Positions 1 through 11,951 of a DNA stretch of 64,000 nt are shown one piece after another. The stretch comes from Streptosporangium nondiastaticum. GTDB lineage: Bacteria > Actinomycetota > Actinomycetes > Streptomycetales > Streptomycetaceae. The stretch spans positions 44,067 through 108,066 of the forward strand of contig NZ_PXWG01000010.1 of NCBI RefSeq assembly GCF_003011965.1. The letters run 5' to 3'. Position numbers and translations under genes: made by a program. A model generated the notes under the pieces. The model worked only from the letters and a program-made list of their open reading frames with translations, ran no database searches and was not told the DNA's origin. The number at the start of each line of letters is the position of its first letter. Position 1 is the stretch's first letter.

Positions 1-5
1 GTTTG

Positions 6-13
6 GCCGTCAA
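6..13 (+). promoter_or_regulatory. possible WhiG-type -10 element upstream of whiH
   Basis: The octamer gccgtcaa lies about 85 bases before the likely whiH start and matches six of eight positions of the WhiG sigma-factor -10 consensus GCCGATAA. WhiG is known to drive whiH in Streptomyces. The -35 region would lie outside the window, so only half of the promoter can be examined. Confidence 0.3.
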
Positions 14-97
14 TTGTGAGGTAATGGGCGATCACCCTTTCGTGTGCTTTTCACCAAAGACCTCAAGGGACCTCGAGGTGTCGCCGACAAAGGAGGC

Positions 98-982
98 GTG
101 AGTACCCTTGCGCACACCATGATGACCGCGGCTCGCCCCGCCGACTCCGGCCTCGCAGGCCCGGGCGAGCTTGACCGTTACTCCTATGCGGAGGCCCCGG
201 GGGCCGACCGCGGAGCACCGCCCGCCTGGGACGGCGAGGCGGAGCTGAGCCGTGCCGGCCGCAGGGCCGCCGGCAGCCGGGGCCGGGGCCTGCACGGCCA
301 GCTCGTGCAGCAGCTCGGCCAGATGATCGTCTCGGGCGACCTGGGCGCGGACCGCCCGCTCGTCCCCGAGGAGATCGGACAGCGCTTCGAGGTCTCCCGG
401 ACCGTCGTTCGCGAATCCCTGCGCGTCCTGGAGGCCAAGGGCCTCGTCAGCGCGCGCCCCAACGTCGGCACGCGCGTCCGCCCCGTCAGCGACTGGAACC
501 TCCTCGACCCCGACATCATCGAGTGGCGGGCCTTCGGCCCGCAGCGGGAGGACCAGCGCCGCGAGCTGTGCGAGCTGCGCTGGACCATCGAGCCGCTGGC
601 CGCCCGCCTCGCCGCCGGGCACGGCCGCGAGGACGTCCAGCAGCGCTTGGCCGACATGGCCGAGATCATGGGCCACGCCCTGGCCCAGGGCGACTCGCTC
701 ACCTTCACCCGCGCCGACGCCGAGTTCCACTCCCTGCTCCTGCAGGTCGCCGGCAATCGCATGCTGGAGCACCTCGCCGGCATCGTGTCCTCCGCCCTGC
801 ACGTCTCGGGCGCGCCCTCCGGCGGCTGTGACCGTCCCACCGAGGCCGGCGTGGGGCACCACCTCCGCATCGTCGACGCCGTCGGCGCGGGCGACGGGGC
901 CGGGGCCGAGGCCGCCATGCGGCAGCTGCTCATCGCCCACCCGGACGTCGAGCGCGTGGTGCCCGCACCGCGCGAGCACTGA
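98..982 (+). CDS. whiH: sporulation transcription factor WhiH, GntR/FadR family
   Basis: About 294 residues. After a variable N-terminus, residues about 64-130 form a GntR winged helix (GLHGQLVQQLG, VSRTVVRESLRVLEAKGLV). A FadR-type all-helical FCD ligand domain follows (about 150-285, with the FHSLLL and HHLRIVD histidine motifs). WhiH is a late aerial-hypha regulator needed for proper sporulation septation; its effector is unknown. The assignment rests on this domain plan and on lying directly before hrdB, where whiH sits in Streptomyces. The GTG at 98 has AGGAGG only one base upstream, which is tight; ATG at 119 or 122 in the same frame is the alternative. It is followed by a long noncoding hrdB leader, so it is probably monocistronic. 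Confidence 0.85.
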   Translation: MSTLAHTMMTAARPADSGLAGPGELDRYSYAEAPGADRGAPPAWDGEAELSRAGRRAAGSRGRGLHGQLVQQLGQMIVSGDLGADRPLVPEEIGQRFEVSRTVVRESLRVLEAKGLVSARPNVGTRVRPVSDWNLLDPDIIEWRAFGPQREDQRRELCELRWTIEPLAARLAAGHGREDVQQRLADMAEIMGHALAQGDSLTFTRADAEFHSLLLQVAGNRMLEHLAGIVSSALHVSGAPSGGCDRPTEAGVGHHLRIVDAVGAGDGAGAEAAMRQLLIAHPDVERVVPAPREH

Positions 983-1213
983 CCGCGGAGAGGAGCGGGA
1001 CGGTACGAGTGGGGTCGTACGGAAGGGCCGCACGCGCAGGGCCGGGCCAGGGCCCACGCGTGCGGCCGGATGCGCGGCCGCACGCGTGAGCCGTCCGGTG
1101 GCGCGGGCGCCCCTCCCGGAACTCGGACCGGGACGCCAGGAAGTGGAGTGTTCTGTCCAGTTGAGCAGGCATTCATTCCGGTTTGGGGTGTGACTCGGGC
1201 CACGAGGATTGGG

Positions 1214-1241
1214 CGTAACGCTCCTTGAGGCAGTGCGATGA
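1214..1241 (+). promoter_or_regulatory. ECF-type promoter candidate for hrdB
   Basis: The -35-like cgtaac (1214-1219) and -10-like cgatga (1236-1241) are separated by 16 bases. This GTAAC/CGATGA architecture is that of an ECF sigma factor rather than an HrdB promoter. In S. griseus and S. coelicolor the main hrdB promoter depends on the ECF factor ShbA, so this is the best candidate. The leader to the GTG at 1417 would be about 170 bases. Nothing else coding is seen between 983 and 1416. Confidence 0.5.
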
Positions 1242-1416
1242 CTAAAGAGGTGGTGGACGCGGAGGGAATACCGGCCTCGTCCGGGGCGCTGTCTCCGTCT
1301 GCATCCCATCACCCGCGCGCCGTCGGTTCATCCTTAGCCGGCGGTCGTCGGAACCGGTTCCCCGATCAGGGCGGGCCGGGGCCGGAAGCCGTTTCCATCG
1401 TTCCGAGAGGTTGTTC

Positions 1417-2967
<1,551 letters not shown>

Positions 2968-2990
2968 ACCCGGAGCGGTACGCAGCAGTC

Positions 2991-3035
2991 CCCGCAGGGC
3001 CCGGCACCTCGTGAAGAGGCGCCGGGCCCTGCGGG
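2991..3035 (+). terminator. hairpin terminator of hrdB
   Basis: A perfect 15-bp stem (2991-3005 pairing with 3021-3035) encloses a 15-base loop that itself contains a CCTC/GAGG pairing. There is no T-run, as is common for Streptomyces terminators. It starts 24 bases after the hrdB stop. Confidence 0.85.
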
Positions 3036-3151
3036 CTGTACGGGTGACAGTGCGACGGATCCGGAGGCATGCCGTCCAGGTTCCGGATGCGCCGCAGGCC
3101 GTGCGGGTTGACTCTTGGTGTACGAGGAACTCCGCAGAGTCAGGAGACTGT

Positions 3152-4249
3152 ATGCGTTCGCTGAGCTGCCTGCTGGCCGGGACGATCGCGCTACTGGTCG
3201 CGGTCCCCGCTCCGGCGGTGGCGGACCGTGCGGTCGTCGGGGGGCAGGCCGTCAGGAGCTCCGAGGCGCCCTGGGTGGTCGCCCTGGGCAGCCGGCAGCG
3301 GTTCGGGCCCGCCAGGGCCGGGCAGTTCTGCGGCGGCGTCGTCGTGGCCCGCAGAACGGTCGTCACGGCCGCGCACTGCCTGAGCCACGAGGTGCTCGGC
3401 GTCGACGTGAACGAGGCGAACGACCTGCGCGTCATCATCGGCCGGGACGACCTGCGAGGCGTCGGCGGCTCGGAGGTGGAGCCGCAGGAGACCTGGGTCA
3501 ATCCGGGCTTCGACCCCAGCAGCAACGCCGGGGACATCGCCGTCCTCACCCTGAAGAACGCGGTGCCGGAGAGCTACGTGATCCCGATGGCGCAGCAGGG
3601 CGACCCGGCGTACCAGGTGGGCGGGCAGGCCACCGTCTACGGCTGGGGGGACGTCGTGGGCAACGGCAGCTACTCGGACATCCTGCGCGGGGCGCGCGTG
3701 CGCGTCCTGCAGGACACGGCGTGCGAGCGGGCCTATCCGGGCAGCGCGGAGGGGGTCTACCGCCGGGCGTCCATGCTGTGCGCCGGGATGCCGCTGGGCG
3801 GGCGGGACGCCTGCCAGGGCGACAGCGGCGGACCGCTGGTGGCCAAGGGCAAGGTCGTGGGCGTGGTGTCCTGGGGGGCCGGCTGCGGCCAGCCCCTGTA
3901 TCCGGGCGTGTACACCCGGATCTCGGCCTACACGGCCCTCGTGGCCTCGCACAGCCCCGACGGGGCACGGCCGGAGGCTCCGGCCCAGCAGCCTGCCACT
4001 CAGCCCGCTGTGACGCCCGGGCAGCCGCCCGCGGCGCAGCCCCACAGGCCGCCCGCCGGCAAGGGGGTCAAGACCGAGCCCAGGCCCCGGGGCGTACGAG
4101 AGCGGGCGGCTTCCCCCGCAGTGGGGGCAGCCGCCCGCGGCTGTCCGGCACAGGGTGGCCGGACCTCGCTCGTCGTCGGATGCGATGTGTCAGCGTTCCG
4201 CTACGGACTCAGCGGTCCTCGTCGGGCGCAGACGCCGGGGAGGCGGTGA
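3152..4249 (+). CDS. secreted trypsin-like S1 serine protease
   Basis: Chymotrypsin-fold protease exported by a Sec signal peptide (MRSLSCLLAGTIALLVAVPA, processing near PAVA-D). The mature N-terminus VVGGQAV matches the IVGG activation site. The catalytic triad is visible: His in TAAHC, Asp in the GDIAVL block, Ser in GDSGGP. The Asp in RDACQGDSGG at the S1 pocket predicts cleavage after Arg/Lys. Disulfide cysteines flank the active-site blocks. The ATG at 3152 has CAGGAG upstream. The catalytic domain ends near residue 268 (YPGVYTRIS). The remaining roughly 97 residues are Pro/Ala-rich, run through a terminator-like hairpin and overlap the convergent gene by 41 bases, so the true C-terminus is uncertain. 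Confidence 0.85.
   Translation: MRSLSCLLAGTIALLVAVPAPAVADRAVVGGQAVRSSEAPWVVALGSRQRFGPARAGQFCGGVVVARRTVVTAAHCLSHEVLGVDVNEANDLRVIIGRDDLRGVGGSEVEPQETWVNPGFDPSSNAGDIAVLTLKNAVPESYVIPMAQQGDPAYQVGGQATVYGWGDVVGNGSYSDILRGARVRVLQDTACERAYPGSAEGVYRRASMLCAGMPLGGRDACQGDSGGPLVAKGKVVGVVSWGAGCGQPLYPGVYTRISAYTALVASHSPDGARPEAPAQQPATQPAVTPGQPPAAQPHRPPAGKGVKTEPRPRGVRERAASPAVGAAARGCPAQGGRTSLVVGCDVSAFRYGLSGPRRAQTPGRR
4102..4138 (+). terminator. terminator-like hairpin inside the 3' end of the protease frame
   Basis: GCGGGCGGCT (4102-4111) pairs with AGCCGCCCGC (4129-4138), and an inner CCCCC/GGGGG pairing leaves a five-base loop. Structurally it is a terminator between two convergent genes. It lies about 110 bases before the only in-frame stop of the protease. 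Confidence 0.6.
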
Positions 4250-4439
4250 GCCGCTCCGTCTCGTCCTGTATTTCCGCGGCGATCTTCTTGAGTTCTGGCT
4301 CGAACTTGCGTCCATGGTGGGCGCAGAAGAGCAGTTCACCGCCGCTCATGAGAACGACGCGCAGGTAGGCCTGAGCGCCGCACCGGTCGCAGCGGTCAGC
4401 GGCCGTCAGCGGGCTCGCGGGGGTCAGAACAGTAGTCAC
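4209..4439 (-). CDS. small conserved zinc-ribbon-like protein (DUF7455 type)
   Basis: 76 residues with a CDRCGAQA knuckle near residue 17 and a second FCAHHG motif near residue 38, together a plausible Cys2/Cys-His zinc site. A short charged helix follows (FEPELKKIAAEIQDETE). Proteins of this type sit near principal sigma factors in many actinobacteria; their function is not known. The GTG at 4439 is preceded by AGAAGAGG with good spacing. A TTGACC hexamer (complement of 4477-4482) could be part of its promoter, but no convincing -10 was found. It converges on the protease gene and is divergent from parE. Confidence 0.8.
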   Translation of the reverse strand: MTTVLTPASPLTAADRCDRCGAQAYLRVVLMSGGELLFCAHHGRKFEPELKKIAAEIQDETERLTASPASAPDEDR

Positions 4440-4881
4440 GTCGCCTCTTCTCTAGCTCGACGAGCTGTCGTACCAGGGTCAACATCCAACCAGGCCGAAA
4501 ACGTTCCCGCTCACGGCTTTTCCTCGAAAGTTCCTTCCGAGTCGCTTCCGAGTCGGCCAGATCTTGACGGTTGGCGGCGAATGAGCCGTATTGCGTGGGC
4601 CTACGGTTTCACATCGCTGGGGGCTTTCGTCCTCCCGGCCGGCTTGCCGGTGTTCTTGAGGACGTGCCCGGAGCCTAAATGGTTCATGCCTCCAAGGGAA
4701 CGTGATGTGCACGTCACTCCATCGTGTCATCGAACGTGTGATCGACGGCTCGACTAGCATGGTCGTTCCCACGGGTGGCTGCACAAAGGCTCTACCAGGC
4801 ATCGGTACCCTCTGAACGGCAACCGGGCCGCCGGTCCGCCCGACCGGGGCCGAAAAGAAATTCAGCGAGGAGCGAACCCGC
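4440..4881. promoter_or_regulatory. divergent control region before parE, with 16-bp palindrome and 11-bp tandem repeat
   Basis: 442 bases without a gene. They hold a tandem CTTCCGAGTCG repeat (4533-4554), a TTGACG -35-like hexamer at 4564, a near-perfect 16-bp palindrome GTGATGTGCACGTCAC (4702-4717, one mismatched pair) and a TAGCAT -10-like hexamer at 4755-4760. The palindrome lies just upstream of the last element, where an operator for parE would be expected. The regulator is not identified. Confidence 0.4.
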
Positions 4882-7002
<2,121 letters not shown>

Positions 7003-7054
7003 CCCGTCCCTCCCGGACGGTCCCTCCAGGGCTGTCCCTCCCGGGTACCTCCCT

Positions 7055-7088
7055 GGTGCTCTCTCCACCCGTGGGTGGAGGGAGCACC
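7055..7088 (+). terminator. hairpin terminator of parE
   Basis: A 16-base arm (7055-7070) pairs with 7073-7088 with a single mismatch and a two-base loop. It is preceded by three copies of a GTCCCTCC motif. No T-tract. Confidence 0.7.
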
Positions 7089-7201
7089 GTCGTGCATCTC
7101 CACCCGGGACCCACCCGTGCTCCGATCCGCGCCGGGAGCCGGATCCGTAGTTTCGGAAGCGTTCGTCGTCAGCGCTTTTCCGGGATCCGCGGAGGCTCCT
7201 C

Positions 7202-7690
7202 ATGCCGGGTATGGCCAATGGTCTGGTGATCGTCGCCGTTGTCGTGCTCACGCTGGTCCGGCAGGTCCGGCCGCAGCGGGTGAGCACGGACGCCAGGAGC
7301 TGGTGGGTTCTGCCGGCCGTACTGGTCTTCCTGGCCGTGCGCGAGCCCGGGCTCATCGATCCCGCGCACCGGGCCGTGTCCGCCGGACTGCTGGCGGGCG
7401 GGGTCCTGGCCGGGCTCGCCACGGGGGCCGCCTGGGCGTGGAGCAGCCGCGTCTGGGCGGACGCGTCCGGCGAGACCTGGGCCCAGGGCAGCAGGGCGAC
7501 GGCCGCGATATGGCTCGGCGGGGCCGCCCTGAGGCTGGGGCTGCACGGCCTGGGCGCGCTGGCGGGCGTCCACCAGGGAAGCTCCGCGACGATGGTGACC
7601 GTCGCCGCCGTGCTGCTGGCCCGTAGCGCCGTGGTCCTCCACCGCGTCCACGGCATACGCCCGGCGTACCGTGTCACGGCCGGCGGCTGA
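7202..7690 (+). CDS. DUF1453-type integral membrane protein
   Basis: 162 residues, mostly hydrophobic, with about four predicted membrane spans (about 4-18, 36-48, 62-78 and 126-142). The conserved SWWVLPAVLVFLAVR and helix patterns resemble DUF1453/CcdC-like proteins of unknown function. The ATG at 7202 has GGAGG eight bases upstream; an in-frame ATG at 7211 is the alternative. It sits just before a NarL-type two-component pair and may be cotranscribed with it (28 bases to the kinase GTG). Confidence 0.7.
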   Translation: MPGMANGLVIVAVVVLTLVRQVRPQRVSTDARSWWVLPAVLVFLAVREPGLIDPAHRAVSAGLLAGGVLAGLATGAAWAWSSRVWADASGETWAQGSRATAAIWLGGAALRLGLHGLGALAGVHQGSSATMVTVAAVLLARSAVVLHRVHGIRPAYRVTAGG

Positions 7691-7718
7691 CACCGGCTGC
7701 AGGGTGGAAGGATCGCGC

Positions 7719-8882
7719 GTGCCGATGGAGAACTGGACGGCCTGGCCCGCCCGCGAGGCCCTCTCCGGGGTCGGGGTGCCGAGGCGCCGGCAGGTGATGA
7801 CGTGGGGCGTCAGGGGAGTCCTGGCGGCCCTGGTGCTCTGGGGGGCGCTGCGCAACGGCTCCTTCCACGGCTGGGGGTACGCGGCCCTCGCCGCGGGCTT
7901 CCTGGCCTGCGCCGCCGCCATGCGGGGCTACTTCCTCGCCACGCTGGCGCGGCGGCCGGGGCTCTCCCTGGCGCTCCTCGGGGTGCTGCTGGGGGTGGGA
8001 GCGGCCGCCCAGCTGGCCGGGGAGCACACCTCGGCCGCCGTGCTCTGGGGCAGCACCGTCGTGATCGCTGTGGAGCGGCTGCCGCTCCTCCACGCGCTGA
8101 GCGTCTCGGCCGTCGCCATGGGGGCCTACGCCCTGGCGAGCACCGAGCGGCCGCTGGTGATCGTGGGCACGGTGGTGGCGCTGCCCTTCGTCGGCTACGC
8201 GCTCCGGCTGGACGAGGAGGCGCGGGGGGCCGGGTTCCGGCTGCTGGCCCAGGAGCGGGCGGCGCGGCGCGCGGAGGCGGAGTCGGCGGCGCTGGCCGAG
8301 CGGGCCCGGATCGCCCGGGAGATCCATGACGTGCTCGCGCACAGCCTGTCCGCGCAGATGGTGCACCTTGAGGCGGCCCGGCTGCTGATCGAGCGCGGTG
8401 AGGACCCGCAGCGGGTGCTGGAGCGGGTGGTGGCGGCCCGGAGCATGGCGCGCGAGGGACTGGCCGAGACCCGGCAGGCCCTGTCCGCGCTGCGCGGGGA
8501 GCTGAGTCCCGTGGAGGAGTTCCTGCGGGAGTCCGCGGCGGGGGAGGGGACGCGGCTGGAGGTGACGGGGGAGCCGCGGGCCCTGCCGGCCGAGGCCGGG
8601 CTGGCGGTGCGCAGGGTCGCGCAGGAGGCGCTGACCAATGTGCGCAAGCACGCCCCGGGTGCACGGGTGGAGATGCGGTTCACCTATCTGGAGGGGTGGG
8701 TCGAGCTGTGGGTCCGCGACCGGGGGGCGCGCGGAGCGTCGGGAGAACTGGGGGCCGCCGGCGCCGGGTACGGTCTGCTGGGGATGAGGGAGCGGGCCGA
8801 GCTGCTGGGCGGCACGCTGGACGCCGGGCCGGCAGGGTCCGGGGAGGAGGGGTTCGTGGTGCGTCTGCGGGTGCCCGCGTGA
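7719..8882 (+). CDS. sensor histidine kinase, DesK/NarL family
   Basis: About 387 residues. The N-terminal third holds about five membrane helices and no recognisable extracellular sensor domain, suggesting sensing within the membrane. The dimerisation/phosphoacceptor helix carries IAREIHDVLAHSLSAQM (HisKA_3; His in EIHDVLAH). The ATPase domain has the N-box AQEALTNVRKHA and G-box GYGLLGMRER; the DxGxG motif is weak (RDRGARGASG). The GTG at 7719 has GGAAGGA at good spacing; earlier in-frame starts overlap the DUF1453 gene. Its stop overlaps the start of the response regulator in a GTGA, so the two are translationally coupled. The signal is unknown. Confidence 0.88.
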   Translation: MPMENWTAWPAREALSGVGVPRRRQVMTWGVRGVLAALVLWGALRNGSFHGWGYAALAAGFLACAAAMRGYFLATLARRPGLSLALLGVLLGVGAAAQLAGEHTSAAVLWGSTVVIAVERLPLLHALSVSAVAMGAYALASTERPLVIVGTVVALPFVGYALRLDEEARGAGFRLLAQERAARRAEAESAALAERARIAREIHDVLAHSLSAQMVHLEAARLLIERGEDPQRVLERVVAARSMAREGLAETRQALSALRGELSPVEEFLRESAAGEGTRLEVTGEPRALPAEAGLAVRRVAQEALTNVRKHAPGARVEMRFTYLEGWVELWVRDRGARGASGELGAAGAGYGLLGMRERAELLGGTLDAGPAGSGEEGFVVRLRVPA

Positions 8883-9655
8883 CGGGTGGCGGTGCTGTGG
8901 GCACCGGCGGTGGTGCGGGCGAGATCGCGAGGGTCGTCGTCGCGGACGACCAGACCGTGGTGCGTGAGGGCATCGTGATGCTGCTGGGGCTGCTCCCCGG
9001 CATTGAGGTCGTCGGTGCGGCGGCCGACGGGGAGGAGGCGGTGCGGCTCGTAGCCGAGCACGCTCCGGACGTGGTGCTGATGGACCTGCGGATGCCCCGC
9101 TGCGACGGAGTGGAGGCCACGCGGCGCATCCGGGCCGAGCACCCGGCCACGCACGTCGTCGTCCTGACCACCTACGCGGACGACGACTCGCTGTTCCCCG
9201 CGCTCCGGGCGGGGGCGCGCGGCTATCTCACCAAGGACGCCGGCGGCGAGGAGATCGTCCGGGCCGTGCGGCACGTGATGTCGGGCGAGGCCGGGCTGTC
9301 GCCGAACGTGCAGCGGCGGCTCCTGGAACGGCTCTCGGATCCCGCCGCGGCCGGCGGTGCCGCGCCTGCCGGCCCGCCCGCCGGTGCGGTGCCGGCCTCG
9401 TTCCCGGCGGCCGCGTCCCCGGTCCGCCGGGAGCTCCCCGACGGGCTCACCGCGCGTGAGGCGGAGGTGCTGTCGCTGGTCGCCGAGGGCCTGTCGAACG
9501 CCGAGATCGCCCGGCGGCTGCACGTGAGCACGGCGACGGTGAAGACGCACATCAACAACCTCTTCGCCAAGACGGGCGTGCGCGACCGCGCCCAGGCCAT
9601 GCGCTACGCCTTCCAGTACGGCATCGCGCGGCCCCCGGGCTCATCCATCACCTGA
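8879..9655 (+). CDS. response regulator, NarL/FixJ family
   Basis: 258 residues. The receiver domain has the acidic pair in VADDQ, phosphoacceptor Asp in VVLMDLRMP, Thr in VLTTYAD and Lys in YLTKDAG. An Ala/Pro-rich linker of about 40 residues follows. The LuxR-type helix-turn-helix is LTAREAEVLSLVAEGLSNAE with VSTATVKTHINNLF as recognition segment. It starts at the GTG overlapping the kinase stop by four bases; longer in-frame starts inside the kinase are less likely. The following DUF485-SSS transporter genes, 114 bases on, are candidate targets by position only. Confidence 0.92.
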   Translation: MTGGGAVGTGGGAGEIARVVVADDQTVVREGIVMLLGLLPGIEVVGAAADGEEAVRLVAEHAPDVVLMDLRMPRCDGVEATRRIRAEHPATHVVVLTTYADDDSLFPALRAGARGYLTKDAGGEEIVRAVRHVMSGEAGLSPNVQRRLLERLSDPAAAGGAAPAGPPAGAVPASFPAAASPVRRELPDGLTAREAEVLSLVAEGLSNAEIARRLHVSTATVKTHINNLFAKTGVRDRAQAMRYAFQYGIARPPGSSIT

Positions 9656-9769
9656 TGGGGTGAACGTCGGGCCGACGGCCCGGCCCGGGCACCGGCGTTC
9701 CGCCCATCCTTGGGTCCCTGACGGCGGGTGACACCGGTCGGCCGGGCCCGGCGACCCAAGGAGAGTTCG

Positions 9770-10246
9770 GTGGAGAAGCACGACAGACGCAGTTCCGGGG
9801 GAAGCGCTGCCGGAACGATTCAGCCGACCGCCCTGGACATCTACAGCGAGGTCCAGCGCGGCGCCGCCTTCCGGGAAGTGCGCCGCCGCTACCGCCGGTT
9901 CGCGTTCCCCGCGGCGGCCGCGTTCCTGCTCTGGTATCTGGCCTACGTGGTGACGGCGATCGCCGCACCCGGCCTGATGGCCCGCCAGGTGGCGGGCGCG
10001 CTCAACGTCGCGATGGTCGCCGGCTTCGCCCAGTTCGCCACGACGTTCCTGCTCACCTGGGCCTACGCCCGCCACGCCCGGCTGCACCGGGACCCGGCGG
10101 CGCTGGAGCTGCGCTGGGCGGTCAGCCTGGAGACCCGCCAGGACGCCGCGCCCGTCCCCGTCCCCGCACCGGCCCCCGTCCCCGGCGTCCCGCAGGCCCG
10201 ACGGGCCGGCGCCCCCGCCCTCCGTCCGCGGGGCGAGCACCGATGA
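9770..10246 (+). CDS. DUF485 (YjcH-like) membrane protein
   Basis: 158 residues with two membrane helices (FAFPAAAAFLLWYLAYVVTA and the segment around MVAGFAQFATTFLLTWAYA) separated by a short loop, the DUF485 plan. The C-terminus is Pro/Ala-rich. In E. coli the DUF485 protein YjcH is encoded with the acetate permease ActP. Here the ATGA overlap with the SSS transporter strongly supports the same partnership. The GTG at 9770 has AAGGAGAG five bases upstream. Its exact role is unknown. Confidence 0.85.
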   Translation: MEKHDRRSSGGSAAGTIQPTALDIYSEVQRGAAFREVRRRYRRFAFPAAAAFLLWYLAYVVTAIAAPGLMARQVAGALNVAMVAGFAQFATTFLLTWAYARHARLHRDPAALELRWAVSLETRQDAAPVPVPAPAPVPGVPQARRAGAPALRPRGEHR

Positions 10247-11835
10247 CCGGCGCCCACCACGTCCTGGCCCTCGCCCTGTTCAGCGGCTTCGTCCTCGTCA
10301 CGCTGGCCATCACCACCTTGGTGGGCCGCGGCCGCCGCGGCTCCCCGGAGGAGTTCTACGCGGGCGGCCGGCTCTTCTCCCCCATGGAGAACGGTTTCGC
10401 CATCGCGGGCGACTACATGTCCGCCGCCTCCTTCCTCGGCGTCACCGGCCTCATCGCCCTCTACGGCTACGACGGCATCCTCTACACCGTGGGCTTCCTC
10501 GTCGCCTGGCTCGTCGTGCTCTTCCTCGTCGCCGAACTCGTCCGCAACTGCGGCCGGTTCACCCTCGCCGACGTCCTGGTGACCCGGCTGCGCGAGCGGC
10601 CGGTCAGGATCGCGACCGGGGTCTCCTCCGTCACCGTCTCCGTCGTCTACCTCGTCGCCCAGATGGTCGGCGCGGGCAGCCTCATGACACTGCTGCTGGG
10701 CGGCACGGGCGCGTGGGCCCGCGCCTGGACGGTCGTCGGCGTCGGCGTGCTGATGGTCGTCTACATCACCCTGGGCGGCATGCGGGCCGCCACCTGGATC
10801 CAGATCGTCAAGGCCGTCCTGCTGCTCGGCGGCACGACCGCCCTCACCGTCCTCGTCCTCCTGCGCTTCCACGGCGACCTCTCCGCCCTGCTCACCACCG
10901 CGGCCGATCGCAGCGGCCACGGCCGGGCCTTCCTCGCCCCCGGCCTGAAGTACGGCGGCGACTGGACCTCCCGGCTGGACTTCGTGAGCCTGGGCCTCGC
11001 GCTCGTCCTCGGCACCGCGGGGCTGCCGCACATCCTCTCGCGCTTCTACACGGTGCCCACGGCCCGCGCCGCCCGCCGCTCGGTGATCTGGTCCATCGGG
11101 CTCATCGGCACCTTCTACCTGATGACCGTCGTGCTCGGCTTCGGCGCCGCCGCGGTGCTCGGCTCCGGCGCCGTGCGGGCCGCGGGAGCCGGCGGGAACA
11201 ACGCGGTGCCGCTGCTCGCCCTCGACCTGGGCGGCGGCCCCGGGTCCACCGGCGGCACGGTGCTGTTCTCCGTGGTCGCGGCCGTCGCCTTCGCCACGAT
11301 CCTCGCCGTCGTCGCCGGGGTCACGCTGGCCTCCTCCGCCTCGGTGGCCCACGACCTGTACCGGACGCTCGGCCGCCGCGCCCGTACGCCCCGCAGCGAA
11401 GTGGCGGTCGCGAGGGCCGCGGCCGCCGGCACCGGGGCGGTGGCCATCGGGCTCGGCCTGCTCGCCCAGGACCTCAACGTCGCCTCCCTGGTGGGGCTCG
11501 CCTTCGCCGTCGCCGCCTCGGCGAACCTGCCCGTGCTGCTCTACTCGCTCTTCTGGCGGCGGTTCACCACCCGAGGCGCGGTCTGGTCGGTCTACGGCGG
11601 GCTGGTCCCGGCCGTGGCGCTCGTCGTCCTGTCACCGATCGTCTCCGGCGCCCCCGGGGCGGTCTTCCCCGGCCTGGACTTCGCGTACTTCCCGCTGGAG
11701 AACCCCGGCCTCGTCTCCGTCCCCCTGGGCTTCCTCGCCGGCTGGCTCGGCACGGTGACCTCGCCCGAACCGGCCGACGCCGCCGGGCACGCCGAGACGG
11801 AGGTGCGCTCGCTGACCGGCGCCGGCGCGGCGTGA
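10243..11835 (+). CDS. sodium:solute symporter, ActP-like (acetate/monocarboxylate)
   Basis: 530 residues, about 13 transmembrane helices, SSS family. The N-terminal block GGRLFSPMENGFAIAGDYMS, followed by AASFLGVTGL, is characteristic of the ActP/MctP branch. FALG-like sodium-site residues are spread over helices 1 and 8 (GTAGLPHILSRFYTVP). The preceding DUF485 gene overlaps by four bases, as for yjcH-actP. The likely substrates are acetate, propionate or pyruvate, driven by Na+ or H+; the specificity is inferred. A small hairpin at the stop probably ends the transcript. Confidence 0.85.
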   Translation: MTGAHHVLALALFSGFVLVTLAITTLVGRGRRGSPEEFYAGGRLFSPMENGFAIAGDYMSAASFLGVTGLIALYGYDGILYTVGFLVAWLVVLFLVAELVRNCGRFTLADVLVTRLRERPVRIATGVSSVTVSVVYLVAQMVGAGSLMTLLLGGTGAWARAWTVVGVGVLMVVYITLGGMRAATWIQIVKAVLLLGGTTALTVLVLLRFHGDLSALLTTAADRSGHGRAFLAPGLKYGGDWTSRLDFVSLGLALVLGTAGLPHILSRFYTVPTARAARRSVIWSIGLIGTFYLMTVVLGFGAAAVLGSGAVRAAGAGGNNAVPLLALDLGGGPGSTGGTVLFSVVAAVAFATILAVVAGVTLASSASVAHDLYRTLGRRARTPRSEVAVARAAAAGTGAVAIGLGLLAQDLNVASLVGLAFAVAASANLPVLLYSLFWRRFTTRGAVWSVYGGLVPAVALVVLSPIVSGAPGAVFPGLDFAYFPLENPGLVSVPLGFLAGWLGTVTSPEPADAAGHAETEVRSLTGAGAA

Positions 11836-11852
11836 CGCCTCCGGCGGAGGCG
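11836..11852 (+). terminator. short hairpin after the SSS symporter
   Basis: CGCCTCC pairs with GGAGGCG around a GGC loop directly after the stop codon. Downstream, about 11859-11925, an approximately 24-bp unit containing GGCACYGSAGCCGCGYCAC is repeated three times imperfectly before the convergent regulator gene. Confidence 0.5.
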
Positions 11853-11951
11853 GCGAGAGCACTGGAGCCGCGTCACGGCACTGCCACGGCACTGCAGCCG
11901 CGCCACGGCACCGGAGCCGCGTCACGCATCGCGGTCCACGGAGCGGCGGAG

